In this document: positions 48,435 through 60,230 of the stretch, in pieces
Position numbering within the stretch: the stretch's first letter is position 1
How the letters are laid out: the number at the start of each line of letters is the position of its first letter
Origin: Heracleum sosnowskyi
Taxonomy: Eukaryota > Streptophyta > Magnoliopsida > Apiales > Apiaceae
Direction: 5' to 3'
Assembly: GCA_030848705.1 (NCBI GenBank)
Contig: JAUIZM010000150.1
Span: 62,001-126,000, forward strand
DNA: 64,000 nt
Position numbers and translations under genes: made by a program
The notes under the pieces: model-generated
The model's database searches: none
What the model was told of the DNA's origin: nothing
What the model saw: only the letters and a program-made list of their open reading frames with translations

Positions 48435-51400
48435 TCCCAACTTGAAAGGAATCAGGTCTATCAAAAGTGTCGACCTCATACTTCTAATTCACAACCTGGA
48501 TGTACCAGTCTTATGGGAAAATCCCTCAATTGACTATTTCTACTTGTAATTATTCCCTTAGTGGCTCGGCCTTAAGGTTCAATTACCATGCAACTTCTTG
48601 ATATACAACGATACATTAGCTCTGTCTAAACAGTATAGAAGGGCACCTGCTATTTAAAGGTCCTGACAGTGGGCTGCTTGTTGGAGGTAGCCCTGGTTGG
48701 AACCTACTGGCTTTCTTTTACTTTGTGTTCACAAACTTCGGAACAAAACTCGATAACTCGGAGAACTTGGCCTCATACTCGGTCACAGTCATGGTTTCTT
48801 GTTTTCACTCTTTAACTTTCATTTTCATCCGGGTCTCCATATATTTCCGGAAATTATTCCTTTAAAACAACACACGCTGCACCTCTCCCAAGTCACCATG
48901 TCAGCTCCCTCTAACTCCATCGTCAGTACTTATCTTGCTAACCCAGAGGTAGTCTACATTCGTAAACAACTCCTCCAAAATCTCAATTCCACTATAGGGC
49001 ATCTGTCTAACACCGTTGTCACTGGAGTTCACGGCACATCGCTATTTCTTTCACGTATATCGATTGACACGCTTTCCATTATCAAAATATCCTTGGGAGA
49101 ATAACCCAATTTCATTGATATGTCACTAACATTCTATTCGTCTTAGGGATTCGCTCCTGCCATAGGTGATCTCGTTGCGAATCTAATTCCTATCAGCGAA
49201 TTTTGACTTATTTGACCTGGTTGGCCTCCCCTTGAAATTCAATAAGGATAACAAAATTTATGGGGCTTTGAAAGATAGCTCCCATATCAAAGAAAATGTC
49301 ACACACTGGTGATCATAAGGTTATGAGTTTTAAGGTAACCTTATTGGAGGTAAGAGAATTTTACCGAGAGATCAATATGATCATAAGAACTCAACGTTGT
49401 GTGCCTCAATTGAGACATTACTAAAGGTAATTAGCCTTCTTGTATTTCATAACTTACAAGTGATGGCGTCCCATCAGACTTCTATCACACAGACAGATAG
49501 TCCTTGTAGCCCCTATAAGTATAGGGTTGTTCGTCTCAGTGGAAGTTGAAAAATATGAAAGCAATTCGATATCAATTTAATGATTATCGTCTTTCGACAA
49601 TATTTCTTAAAGGAACACCTTGGATTAAAATTGAACAGATTCCAAAGGTGCGGTTTCCAAAGAAAATACAAAGAAAAGAATAACCAAAAAGATACTGGTA
49701 CTTAACAACAAGTGGTGAGGTATCACCATAGGGTCATTCATTATTTGAAGAAAAGTGAAAGCTTAAATAACATCATTTGACAGGGCTTCGAAAGCCTGAA
49801 AGTAGGCATTGTAACAGCCTCTGGCACAAGTGAAACTGAATATGGTTTAGCACAAGTGTTATAAAACAACTTCGAAGAGGAAATATACCCTTTATCAGAA
49901 TTCTTTCCTGGAGAGAGGTCAAGATAGATCATAGATTGGGGAGGTACCCCACATACTTTGCAAATGGGGAGGGTACTACCAAAGTCTCTACGGATGCCTT
50001 CTATGTAGGCTCCTCTAATGGATAATCGTTCAATTCCAAAGCTTTTCTCCTCCATGCACACCCTAAGGTGCTCGATACTTACGTTATTGCCGACTCATAA
50101 TAGTCGCTAAGGATTCAACCATCGACCTTTGCAATCGCAGGGAATTCTATTCGACTAGGCGCAAACATCTCAAGTAAGCGTTTTGTTCTATAAGAAGACT
50201 TCGATACCGTTGTCGCCCGTAGCAATGACAATTCCACATGTCGACTGGGCGGTACTTCGGAAGATCGTTAGAAACTACAAGCTTAAATCCGGTCTTTATT
50301 TCAATCATCCTTATATCCAATATTCCTTCTCCCATATCAATCCCGTGTGCTACATAAGCTTAGCACTTTTGGCACAATAGCCTTTTCATTTAAGTCAATC
50401 CCGGAATTTCTCAGTCCGTCTTGGTCCTTAAATATATTTTGCCTTTACCATCCAATCTCAACTTCATCATTTTATCTCTACAATCAAGTATAGCAATCAG
50501 GGTCTGTCCACCAGCCCATATAACGACTATCTTACCCAATCCACAGGGTTCGCTCTAATTTCCACTCTCTTTGGTGACATCCTCTGGTAATCAGAAAGAC
50601 AAGGTTTGCCAAAACTTGCTGAATTCCTTCCCAAAATCAGGGAAACTTGATCAATCTATTTACCTACTAGTACTGCTCGGATCTGATTTCTGACCTTTCT
50701 GTTCTATCCTCATAATTTCTTCCTGGTTTCCTGAGGGTGGTAAATCTCGTTCTCGATTCCGTCTTAGCGTGCTTGTCTTACGATAACATTTGCATGGTAC
50801 ATATACCCAAAATTCTCCTTGAGATAATAAAATCCCTCAATGATGTAATAGACACTATTTCCAGTGGAATCGCTGGTCGTGGGGGATTGAAACCTCATAG
50901 CCAAAGCAATTCCTTTCACTATTCTAGGCAACTAAGTACCCTTAATCGTTCGTGAAAATCTGAACATCTTGGTTCTTACGTATGCCGCCTCCTTATGGGC
51001 AACTATAACCGACTACGAGTAACAGGTTTCGTTCAAGTCGAATCAATCCACTGATACTGGCTATCTACCTCTACCTCTTCTGCTTTGGAGACTCTACTCC
51101 ATTTTCTTTGTCATATCTCTTGATGAATCATGAACGATCCTTAAACTCTCGTCTCGTCACTTATTTATCCCTTGAAGGTTCGTCCGGTCCTATTGTACGA
51201 CCTCAAGTAACATACCACATATTTATCAATCAACACGTCCTCTACAAGATTCTTTCCTTGACCCACCATGGGGTCTTCCTCCAGATCCTCCTATGGATCT
51301 ACTTTATCAGGTCTCCGTCCATTTCAAGGAACGCATCATCAATTGCCTACTCGAAGGCCTCAGGGTCTGGTATCTCAGAATCCCATCAATCTATAACTCA

Positions 51401-51597
51401 TACGACTCGAGGTGACTATTCACGAAGTCCTAAGTACGGTTTCCCAGGAGAAGTCCCCTCTCGGGCTTCATCTTAAACAGTCAGGGTCATGTCCTCTAAC
51501 CCGACTACGAACTCAATTTGAGCTCTAGATGTTCTTATCATTATTAAGGGTATTGTAAGACTCGATCTCCTATCGTTTCTGAGGACTGTAACCTAAC
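48435..51597 (-). other. Presumed gag/leader remnant without recognisable coding
   Basis: Between the protease-like remnant and the primer-binding site lie about 3.2 kb with only short, scattered open frames on both strands. I could not identify a capsid, zinc knuckle or other domain by eye. By position on the minus strand it corresponds to the untranslated leader, gag and the start of pol. Confidence 0.5.
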
Positions 51598-51609
51598 GCT
51601 CTGATACCA
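51598..51609 (-). other. Primer-binding site (initiator methionine tRNA)
   Basis: The plus-strand GCTCTGATACCA reads on the minus strand as TGGTATCAGAGC, the standard plant retrotransposon primer site complementary to the 3' end of tRNA-iMet. It begins four bases after the end of the 5' LTR (minus-strand order). It fixes the element's orientation and identifies the right-hand LTR as the 5' LTR. Confidence 0.96.
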
Positions 51610-53329
51610 TCTCTGTAACAGCCCCAAATCCGGGGTCAGGGATTTAGGGTAGTCACAATCCATGTACTCCTTGCCTTACCTGTAATACTCACACCATTCA
51701 TAATTTAGCTGATCATGACCCCACAACATATGTCTCACACGCACACACACACAGGTTAGAGTCTCAGAAACGACACAATACAACAATTGCGGAATAAATA
51801 ACTTTTATTACAATACCCAAATGTCTTTTGAATCTGTTACTGATACAATTTCTAAGTATTGTTACATTACCAACTTAGTCTTCTGATGCTTACAATCCTC
51901 TAATACCATTCATGTCTATACATAAGTTGAATGCCAAAAGCCGTAGCCTAATTCGATTGGTTCGTACTACTCTTCGGGATCACTGCTAGAAACTGTTTAT
52001 GGAAACGCCTTGCGGGGTATGTGCCGTCCCATTGGCATCCTGCTTCGCTGCTATATAATGTATATAAAACAATAGCAAGAGTGAGCGATAGCTCAGCAAG
52101 GTAATAAAAATATGGCATAATCATGCCTTTAACTCAACCCAGAATAAAGCGGGTATAAGACAATAATTTGTCAAAATATCTCGATACTGAAATAATTTCC
52201 TTATCGGAATGTATTCCCAAAAACAGTACCATTATTGTACTTCGAATATCATTTTCATAATATTTCTGCAACTTTCAATATTCATACTCTGAACAAAGTT
52301 CTAGTATAATATAAAAGATGAAATAACAAGGTAACTCAGTATATCCTTTTCGTGAAATATCTGCTATGTAAAATATAAGCAGACTATCAACATATAACTT
52401 ATAACAGATTACCAAAATATAACAATTCAAAGATATTTCTGTAGCCACATGTTAGGCCTTAAACAGATAAGAAACTAGTTTAATATAAAGGATGAAGTTA
52501 CAAGGAAAATTATTATAATATTTCCGTAACCCAAAATCCACTTAGGCATATATATCCTTAATCAGGATTTATCAGAGTCATAACTCATAAAAGATGGAGT
52601 TGTATGAATTTATTGCCACTTAGATTTCAGGCCTTTTTCGACCCCCTGCCAACAAGACTGGTTCTTTACCCCAGTACATGTTGCAGGAATATCCAAATTG
52701 GATGATGAACTAATACTGGAGTTGCTACCGCGTCCGCTGTGCCTAACCTTGCTATGATCAGTAGCAGGTCGCACCGCTCAAATAGTTTTCTACATGTAGA
52801 TGGAAGAATCACGACAGCCTGACATTGTCTACTGCCTTACTGTGACCTCCCGGCCCATTTGGGGCAATAAAAGTTGGATGGGCCCACGCAACTTGACCAC
52901 TTACACCACTCCTAGTTCAGATGAAATCCATGACTCTGAAACGTAAAGATCGTCCTCCTTTCCCCAAGTGTAACACTTGTTGATACGACTCCACTAAGTA
53001 GTTATATCTAGGTTGGAAAGGAAGATTCTCCAATATTTCCCAAGCTATTGCTTGTTAATGGATATCGATTTGTTCCATGAATTTACCCCTCGATCGTTGA
53101 GGTGGTAACACAATATTTGACTTGCAGCAATTACATAGCTTTGAGAAAATATATGTCCCCTGACAGTTTTGAGTTGAGAGTTTAAAAAGAGTAGCAGTCA
53201 CTTAAATCAGGTTTCCCATATTTTTGATAGTTGAGCGAGCATTTAAATCCCCTTTAAAAGACAGATTTAAATGGAAAAACATTGTTTTGGAAACCTCTTT
53301 TTGATTTGAAAATAATTAATAATCTTTAT

Positions 53330-53875
53330 TAAATAAGTAACCTTCAAATGAATATTCGAAAATAATATTCATTAAGTAAATAAAGATTAAATGAATATTC
53401 AAAGATAATATTCATTAAATAAATTAGTATTAAATGAATATTTAAAATAATATTCATTAACTAATAAACCCCGAATGAATATTCAAGGTAATATTCCTCA
53501 AATAAGTAAACCTCAAATGAATATTCAAAATAATATTCATTAATTAATAAATTTCAAATGAATATTCGAAAATAATATTTCTTAAATAATTAAGTCTCAA
53601 ATGAATATTCAAAAGTAATATTCATTAAATAAATAATCAATCCTCGAATGATTGTTCAAAGATAATATTCAATAAACAATTAAATAACTTTCAAATGAAT
53701 ATTCAAACATACTATTCATTACATAATCCTCAGATGAATATGTACGATAATATTCTTAAAGTCAATATCCTCAAATGAATATAATATTTTGTAAGTCGAT
53801 AATCCTCAAATGAATATTAATAAATAATATTCTTAAAATGAATATTAATAAATAATATTCTTAAATAAAATAATT
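53330..53875. repeat. AT-rich array of self-complementary units in the 5' LTR
   Basis: This is the counterpart of 43738-44283, with TGAATATT...AATATTCA units in the same order and no difference that I could find. Conservation of such a slippage-prone AT-rich array in both LTRs supports a recent insertion. Confidence 0.85.
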
Positions 53876-56072
53876 AACCCTCGAATAACAGTTACCCGAT
53901 ATCTTTATCGGAAAATAACCTTTAACATACACCGAAATATAATTACTTCTGATCTTAGAGAAAATCACCCGCCCTTATCCTAGGGCAAATATAAAATCCT
54001 GGCTTATAGCTGATATCCCATATCTAACTCATAAGCCCCAACTTCAAGTCATAACCTCAAGTATTGCTATACATAGCAATTCGAAAACAAGTATGCAATA
54101 ACACATGTATACTTCTCATTTGCATATATAACTGAAATAGTATTCAAATAGTATTTCTCGACCGAGATAATACTCAAATAACATTCCTCAAAACAAATAG
54201 TATTCTGCCGATGGAATCCCTCCGGGTTTCCACGGCTATCTACATATCTCAAAATACCGACTCCCGATTTAGAGTCGAAAACAATGAATATGCTCTTATA
54301 TATAGAGCTACAAGGTATACCGGTTCATAAGTACATTATCTCAAAGCTCGTATATAAACCAAAATCAAACTCTATTTTATACAATATATAACATGTACCG
54401 TAAAACTGTATAACTCCACACATGGCAAAAGCAGTAATATATAATCAATACTTCAAAGTATAGATTTAGAAAACTTGCCACAATACTTGCAACAAAGATT
54501 TGGTATATAAATTGGGAATACACAAGTATTGAACATTGGAAAATATACATACTCTGAATAATAGAGTAAGGTTTAGTAAACTTGCCTGATGCTCGAGAAG
54601 TGATAGGGGTTCGCGACGATGCCGGACAATCTAGACAAAGTCAAAGAAAACGCACGATTAATCCCCTGGATAATCCACTTGTACTAAATGCTTAAACACG
54701 TAAGCGAAACACAACCAAGGCATTACTAGCTCGTTATAGGCTCATACTAAGTCCATGTTATTCGTCCAATACTTATATCACAAGTTTGGTTCGAAATCCA
54801 TTCACCAATCCAAGTTATACTTAACCATTTACAACATCGGTTTCTAAGTCATGCTCTTAGGGATTTTCACTTGCGCGACCTCGGCTAAAACATTTTTATA
54901 AAATCGAAAAATAATCTTTTTAATCCGAATCTTTTTCGTGAGCCTTCCTAACTGTCTCTAGTATTATTCCTCAAAGTTTCACATTTTAATATGGCTTCTA
55001 AGTGGTCCAAATATAGCCTCAAAGTGGCTGACCAGAGAAGGGTGGTTCCTCCGAACGACGTTTACTAAAACTCAATTTTCTCCTAAACCGTAAATCGTAT
55101 AGGCATGATCTTTATACCAAAACAAACCTTAAAGCAAGACCTACAGGCTCCTGGTCAGTTCTGCTCAAAAATATTCCAAGAACAGTTCGTAATTCTTGCT
55201 CAAAGCAACCTTAAATCAAATGGGCATTACGACGGCTATAATCGTAACGTTTTCCATTTCCAAAACACAACCAAATCAATACCAATTAATCCCAAACTCA
55301 CCATCCACCTTATACACCCTCCACTCAGTCAAATCCTCCATGAATAATCAAACCAAATTCATAACCCATCCCCCAAACTCAACCAACAATTCATATAATT
55401 ACTTAATCATGATCATAAACATCAAAACCACTTCAAACTCATATAAACAAAAGGGGGCAGAGGTCATTATACCTTCCTTGAATCCTTAAACACACCACAA
55501 GAGCTTGTAAGCCTCAAAAGAGTCTTCATCCATGGTTATCATCCTTAAACTTGCAAAAGAAAATCAAGAACAAGTTATGAATTCTCGGAGTTACTATACA
55601 CCGGTTTAAAGAACTGGAAACACGAAGGCCTTACCTTGCTCAAATGGAAGAAACTCGTGAAATAGGAAATGTAGGTTATCGCAAGACCTTTCCAACAAGC
55701 TATAGATCGCCAATTTCCACCAAGAAATGAAGGAGATATGGATTTTACAATCCGGCAGTTGTACTTTAGCCGAAAATGGGGAAAATGAAAATGTTTTGTT
55801 TTTCTTTTGTCTTGGTTGGTCAATTAGAAATGCTGATTTTTATGTCAAAAGTGGTGAGTCATGGCTTGGTGTATTGTCCTCTTGACACTTGTCGCACATG
55901 CAAGAGTGGTGGGCAAGTGGCTTGACTGCTTTGCTTTACTGGTTCGTTTCGTTTCACACGGATGATCCAATTGTTGCATTCCTTATATTTATCTTGTTAC
56001 ATGTTACTTCCATGTCTATATTTAATCATGTAAACGTCGCCTTGTTCCCCTTGAAACGGTTCGAATATTTCC

Positions 56073-56075
56073 CAA
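56073..56075. repeat. CACTA target-site duplication CAA, left
   Basis: CAA precedes CACTACGCC and is repeated at 63898-63900. The uninterrupted LTR at 46481-46483 has a single CAA in the context TTTCCCAAAAGAGCG, which proves the 3-bp duplication. Confidence 0.97.
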
Positions 56076-56105
56076 CACTACGCCATAAGTGGGCAACTGT
56101 AACGC
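56076..56105 (+). repeat. CACTA terminal inverted repeat, left
   Basis: These are the first 30 bases, beginning CACTACGCCATAAGTGGG. The reverse complement of 63868-63897 matches with one difference (C here, T there, at position 19). Confidence 0.97.
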
Positions 56106-56595
56106 GCTCCTACAGTTACAATAGGCCTAAAATCCGTTACATTAGGGCTAATGTAACGGTAGGGGGGGTTACATCTGCGGCCGCTACATTAGGCCCCTAA
56201 TGTAACGTTTTTAGGATCCTATTGTAACTGTAAGAAACTGTTACATTATAAATCTAATGTAACCACAAATCAACCTACTGTAATGCTTTCCAGGGTTACA
56301 TTAGACAATTACATATCAGATAAATATTTACACGTGGCAAGCTAATGTAGTGACACGTGGCATCCACGTGGCATCCACGTGGCATCCACGTGGCATCCAC
56401 GTGGCAGCAAGTGGGGCCCACATGGTCCCACGTGGCAGTGCCACGTGGTGCTTGTGGGCCCCACTGCTGCCACGTGGCAGGTGACCTATTGTAACACTTT
56501 TCATCATCTATTGTAACACTGCATATATATAATGTAACTGTAACTATTACTAATGTAACTAGACAAATGTAACACCACAAGTGCAAATGTAACAC
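56098..56595. promoter_or_regulatory. Left subterminal region with TGTAAC/GTTACA motif cluster
   Basis: About 16 copies of TGTAAC or its complement GTTACA occur in 500 bp, on both strands, on either side of a GC-rich palindrome block. In CACTA elements such short subterminal motifs bind the TNPA protein and are needed for transposition. I infer the same role here from position and repetition. The motif is also part of the terminal inverted repeat (CTGTAACGC). Confidence 0.75.
56354..56477. repeat. G-box (CACGTG) cluster with nested palindromes
   Basis: Eight CACGTG hexamers lie within 124 bp. Five are in an 11-bp tandem repeat CCACGTGGCAT (starts 56354, 56365, 56376, 56387, 56398) and three are at 56429, 56442 and 56471. 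56428-56448 is a perfect 10+1+10 palindrome (CCACGTGGCA-G-TGCCACGTGG). It sits inside a larger inverted repeat of about 25 bp arms (56397-56422 with 56453-56477, one bulge) that also carries GTGGGGCCCACA. CACGTG is the core recognised by plant bZIP and bHLH factors. Confidence 0.9.
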
Positions 56596-56816
56596 TAGAT
56601 TAAAAAAAATTTACAAAGTCTGCCTTGTTTATGCAGTATTTCCATCCAAAAAACATCCAAACTCCAACAAAATACAATCAACCCAAACTCCAACAAAATA
56701 CAGTCAACCCAAACTCCAACAATCCAACCTCCGACAAACAAAAACATGGATGAAAACAGTTCTAGATAAATATTAAACATGGTAACTACAAAAGTACGAT
56801 TAAAATAGTAAAGTGT

Positions 56817-59800
56817 TTAAGATGTAGCTCCGCCGCCAGGAGTGATAGGGGTTCCATTTTCGTCGGCATCGCTAGAAAGGGTGGCGCAGAAGTCAGTAAG
56901 GTCGAGTTTCATCTCCGGATTCGCCTCTCCTAGTTTTTTCACGAACCAAGCCATGTTCTCCTGAACTTTTTTGTTGACCTTGGCGTCCATTTCATCCTGA
57001 AGATTCTGAGTAATCTTCGCAGTCAGCTCCTCAACATAGGTATCTGGAACAGCCGGCTTGTCTGTGGAGGAAACGGTTTTACCTTGCCTTCCCACCAACC
57101 AATCCGGTCGATTCTTTTTTCTGGGAAACACCACATCTGCATCCTTTCCTTGTTTCACCATATCCTCAATTCCCTCCTGCAATAGACAGTTTCATCATAT
57201 TTTGGGAGGTAAAATGAGTTCAAATATATAACAAACAAATTGATAGACTTACCATTTTTTTTCTGAAATTCAACCTGATTTGACTTGTACTTGCGCCCAG
57301 GCTTGCGCTTACGACTTTTTAGATACATTCTAGCATCTGATGGGGAGGCATGATTTGGATCTTTATTTTTCTGGCATGTATCAGAAACAACATACACATA
57401 ACATTTCTGTGATTAGCCGATAAATTCTACTAGCATAATATACAAGAAATAATAATGTCAAATATGGCAGACTAGTTTTTAAGTTGAGAGGTAATAAAAT
57501 GATATGGTAATTTGTACATGTTTCTTAGCAAATTAATCATACCAGCTTGTTTTTAACTTCAGCATAGCTCTTCGGACCGAGAGTGTGAGTCTCGACATAG
57601 GAATTTCGACGAGCTTTATTATCCTCAGCAAATGACTGTAACGGGAAAAAATACAAGTGTCAGATACAACTTTATATGATGACAAGACTACAGAAATATA
57701 AATAAACTACATACAATTTAAATAAAGTATTAGCAAAGATGACAAGAATATATGATGACAAGAATATATGATGACAAGAATATAAATAAAGTATTAGCAA
57801 AGAGCATCAATTTATAATTTAAACCAATACCAGATATTTGTAATACTCGGCTCAATATTTATGTATACATAGATATTTGTACCTGAACTTCCCCATCCGA
57901 CCAATACTTTAACAACATTTTAAATTCCTCGAGTGGAATTTGATCAGGCCTGTTCTGGATCCTCTCCTCATCATTGTCATATTTTGAAAAAAACCTCGTC
58001 TTCGTACGGGACTTGTGTGTTTTCCATAATGAATTCAGCGTCTTTAACACCCACTTTTCCCCTTCTTGCGGAATAACATACCTTTGCTGCAATGTATCAT
58101 GATTGTAACGCTTTAGTCCATGCATATATGTGAAAAAGCATTGGTAAATTTAAGTTAAGGTAATAGAGGTCACCAAAGTATATTCCAGCATCCACTTCTT
58201 TAGTTCTTCTGGAACAACATGCCAATTAACGTAAGTAATCGTCACGTGATCCTTGACTAGTGTCCCCAAGAAATTGCTCAACTCAGCCTTAAGCTTCCTG
58301 TCCCCAATTGGTTGACCTTTTTTATTAACCTTAATGACTACCTTTTCATTCACAGTCCTAGCATGAACTTTTAACATTTTTGATCGTCCTCTGCGTTTTT
58401 TAGGACCTGTCGAGGCATACAAAACATAAAGGAACATTCAATGTATCGCATTACTACATTAATTCTAATAATCATATTAATATAAAGTTCATGAGGCATA
58501 CACATGCATTACCTGCTTCAACAACTTCATCTGCAGGTTGTAAACTCGATTCACCAACGTCGTTCTCTATCATTGGATCAGCTTCAAGGTTCTGCTTCTG
58601 ACGTTCCCGAAGCGCAATATAAGCAGCAACTGAACCACTTGGTACAGAATTGTCAGCTGCTTTTAACAGTTTGCTACACGTCGGCTTTAAAATTTTAGCA
58701 GTGTCAACTTGCTTTCCTTCTTTCTCAATAGCATTCCGCATGTCCTTATCTCCTAAATCCGTAGCATTAGCACGCGAACGAGTTCTAGGACCAGGTTTAC
58801 TGATCCTTTCCTTGATAGATTTAATTCTCTGTAGTGAACATAAATATAACATTAGCTAAACACAAAAAAAAAATATGCTTAGGAACAAGAAAACAATAGA
58901 ACCTCGTCTTCAGTTTCAATCTCGTCTTCGATTGGGACATATTCATCATCTTCCTCCCCATTTTTGTTCTTTGTTTTACTTTCTTCAACGCTAGGCTGAC
59001 TTGGATTAGAAGCATATTTTCCCAACCCAAGTTCGTTAAACTTTTCTTTATTTTGTTGCACACGATTCAGCCTAGCCAGCTCGTATGGATTCATTGGCTG
59101 CTGCAAGTGCAAGAAACAAAGATGAGAAGACAATAATTAGCAGAAAAAGAGTAAGGGGACAATAGTACCTCAACATTAGTATTCTTCGATAGATCCAATT
59201 TCCTTTTCGTCATTCCTCTTGTATTCACGGGTTCTGGTCTTGTATTCACGGGTTCTGGTCTTGTATTCACGGGTTCTGGTCTTAGCTCTTGCATCTGAGG
59301 AGACCTTGCAATTTTCTTGTAGTTTCTTTGTTGTTGGAGTTGGTGTGAGCTAACAAATGCACGCTTCACTGTTTCAGTATTGCCAGCTGTAACAGAAATG
59401 TATCAATGCAACCAAACATTTAAAAATAAAATTGTGAAATGTGTGTGCTGCAGGTAATGTGCAATTATAAAAAAAGAAATAGGGAACCAAGACTAAACAC
59501 TTTAAGCAAACTTGCAAAACATCAGGTTAAATACCTGCAACTATGTTCTTCCTCGGTCGTTGGACTACAAATGGCACCCCTGGCCACATTGGCTCCATTG
59601 TTTTGTCAACAACATTGTCCACATATAGAGCTATTTCTCCACCATGTTTGCAGGCATTTACCAATTCAAAAAAATCTGCATCTGTTTTAAGAAGCTTCCA
59701 GACACAACTTTTTTCCTCCCACGTATATACTCCCCCAATCTCTGTGTATTTGAGGTGATCCTTGATATTTTCTATCATCACTGTATAAGAAAGCAAATCA

Positions 59801-59901
59801 ACTGTCTCGCGGCATACAAGAAAGGTGCGTCCACCCAGATATCTAGTCTTGCTGAACACCCCTTCGTAGAAATATCTTAAACTCACAAGTTTAGTTGCCA
59901 T
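56817..59901 (-). CDS. TNPA-like / Ptta-En-Spm (Transposase_24) protein, nine exons
   Basis: Predicted exons, minus strand: 59901-59535, 59386-59169, 59100-58903, 58828-58513, 58406-58174, 58086-57883, 57635-57543, 57370-57253 and 57176-56817. All eight introns are GT-AG and 68-247 bp long; phases agree at every junction except the last. About 700 residues. Exon 1 (residues 1-122) looks like the PB1-like domain common in plant transposon proteins (YLGGRTFLV, then KLLKTDADFFELV). Exon 2 has three RPEPVNT repeats. Exons 3-4 are acidic and basic linkers (NPYELARLNRVQQN). Exons 5-7 match the Transposase_24 (PF03004) pattern, with VVPEELKKWML, a W-rich helix region and SYVETHTLGPKSY. The last exon has a predicted coiled-coil stretch (LQDEMDAKVNKKVQENM). 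In En/Spm the TNPA-type product binds subterminal repeats, and that role is inferred here. Joining exons 8 and 9 needs a frame change at an A8 run (57255-57262), so the gene may be slightly broken or the last donor mis-chosen. Confidence 0.78.
59221..59283. repeat. 21-bp repeat, three perfect copies, inside an exon
   Basis: GTATTCACGGGTTCTGGTCTT is repeated three times without change. On the minus strand it encodes three RPEPVNT heptads in exon 2 of the TNPA-like gene. Because 21 is a multiple of 3, copy-number change would keep the frame. Confidence 0.95.
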
Positions 59902-60230
59902 CCTACAAAAATGAACAGAAATACATTAAAACGAGTTAACAAATGACGATAATTAAAGAATGTGGCAATAAAATGACAGAACATGAGTACAATGCTAAAA
60001 TGACGATAATTTGTAAAGAAGCATAAAATCACGATAATTTGTAAAGAAGCATAAAATAACAATGATGCAGTATACTAAACAATATACATTCTACATTAGC
60101 AAGTGGAACAAAATATTCTAAAATAACAAGATGAGTTTGATTAATAACATGAGTTTGATTAACATGGAAAAATAGTTACTTAATCAACTAGAACAATATA
60201 GTAAAATACATTCTACATTGGGGTATTGTT
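59902..60230. other. Spacer between the two CACTA genes
   Basis: This is an AT-rich 329-bp spacer with short direct repeats such as ATGACGATAATT/TCACGATAATTTGTAAAGAAGCATAAAAT near 59943-60058. It could hold the promoter of the TNPA-like gene. It could also be an intron if both genes come from one transcript by alternative splicing, as known for En/Spm. No clear TATA-start pair decides this. Confidence 0.5.

Larger units (their letters stand above)
46909..51613 (-). mobile_element. Internal region of the chromovirus
   Basis: This 4705-bp segment joins the two LTRs. Its left third (46.93-48.43 kb) holds recognisable but broken pol pieces. The right two thirds (about 48.5-51.6 kb), where gag and the leader should lie, have no open frame above about 120 codons and nothing I can assign to gag with confidence. 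An intact chromovirus internal region is usually about 4.5-5.5 kb with one long frame. Here the pol core is shortened, so part of the remaining sequence may be leader or unrelated filler. Confidence 0.85.
51614..56075 (-). mobile_element. 5' LTR of the chromovirus, part before the CACTA insertion
   Basis: This segment is collinear with 42022-46483 at an offset of 9592 bp. Differences found are 53153 (A against C), 55858 (G against T), 55951 (G against A) and 55985 (A against G). In minus-strand order it is the 3' portion of the LTR, including U5 next to the primer site. The last three bases, CAA (56073-56075), are the target duplication of the CACTA element. Confidence 0.95.

Noticed and set aside
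48799..51476. Plus-strand open frames of about 60-122 codons in the chromovirus interior
   Set aside because: The element is transcribed from the minus strand and these frames are antisense and lack domains.
58504..59880. Plus-strand open frames inside the TNPA-like gene
   Set aside because: They are antisense to exons with consistent splice sites and domain matches on the minus strand.
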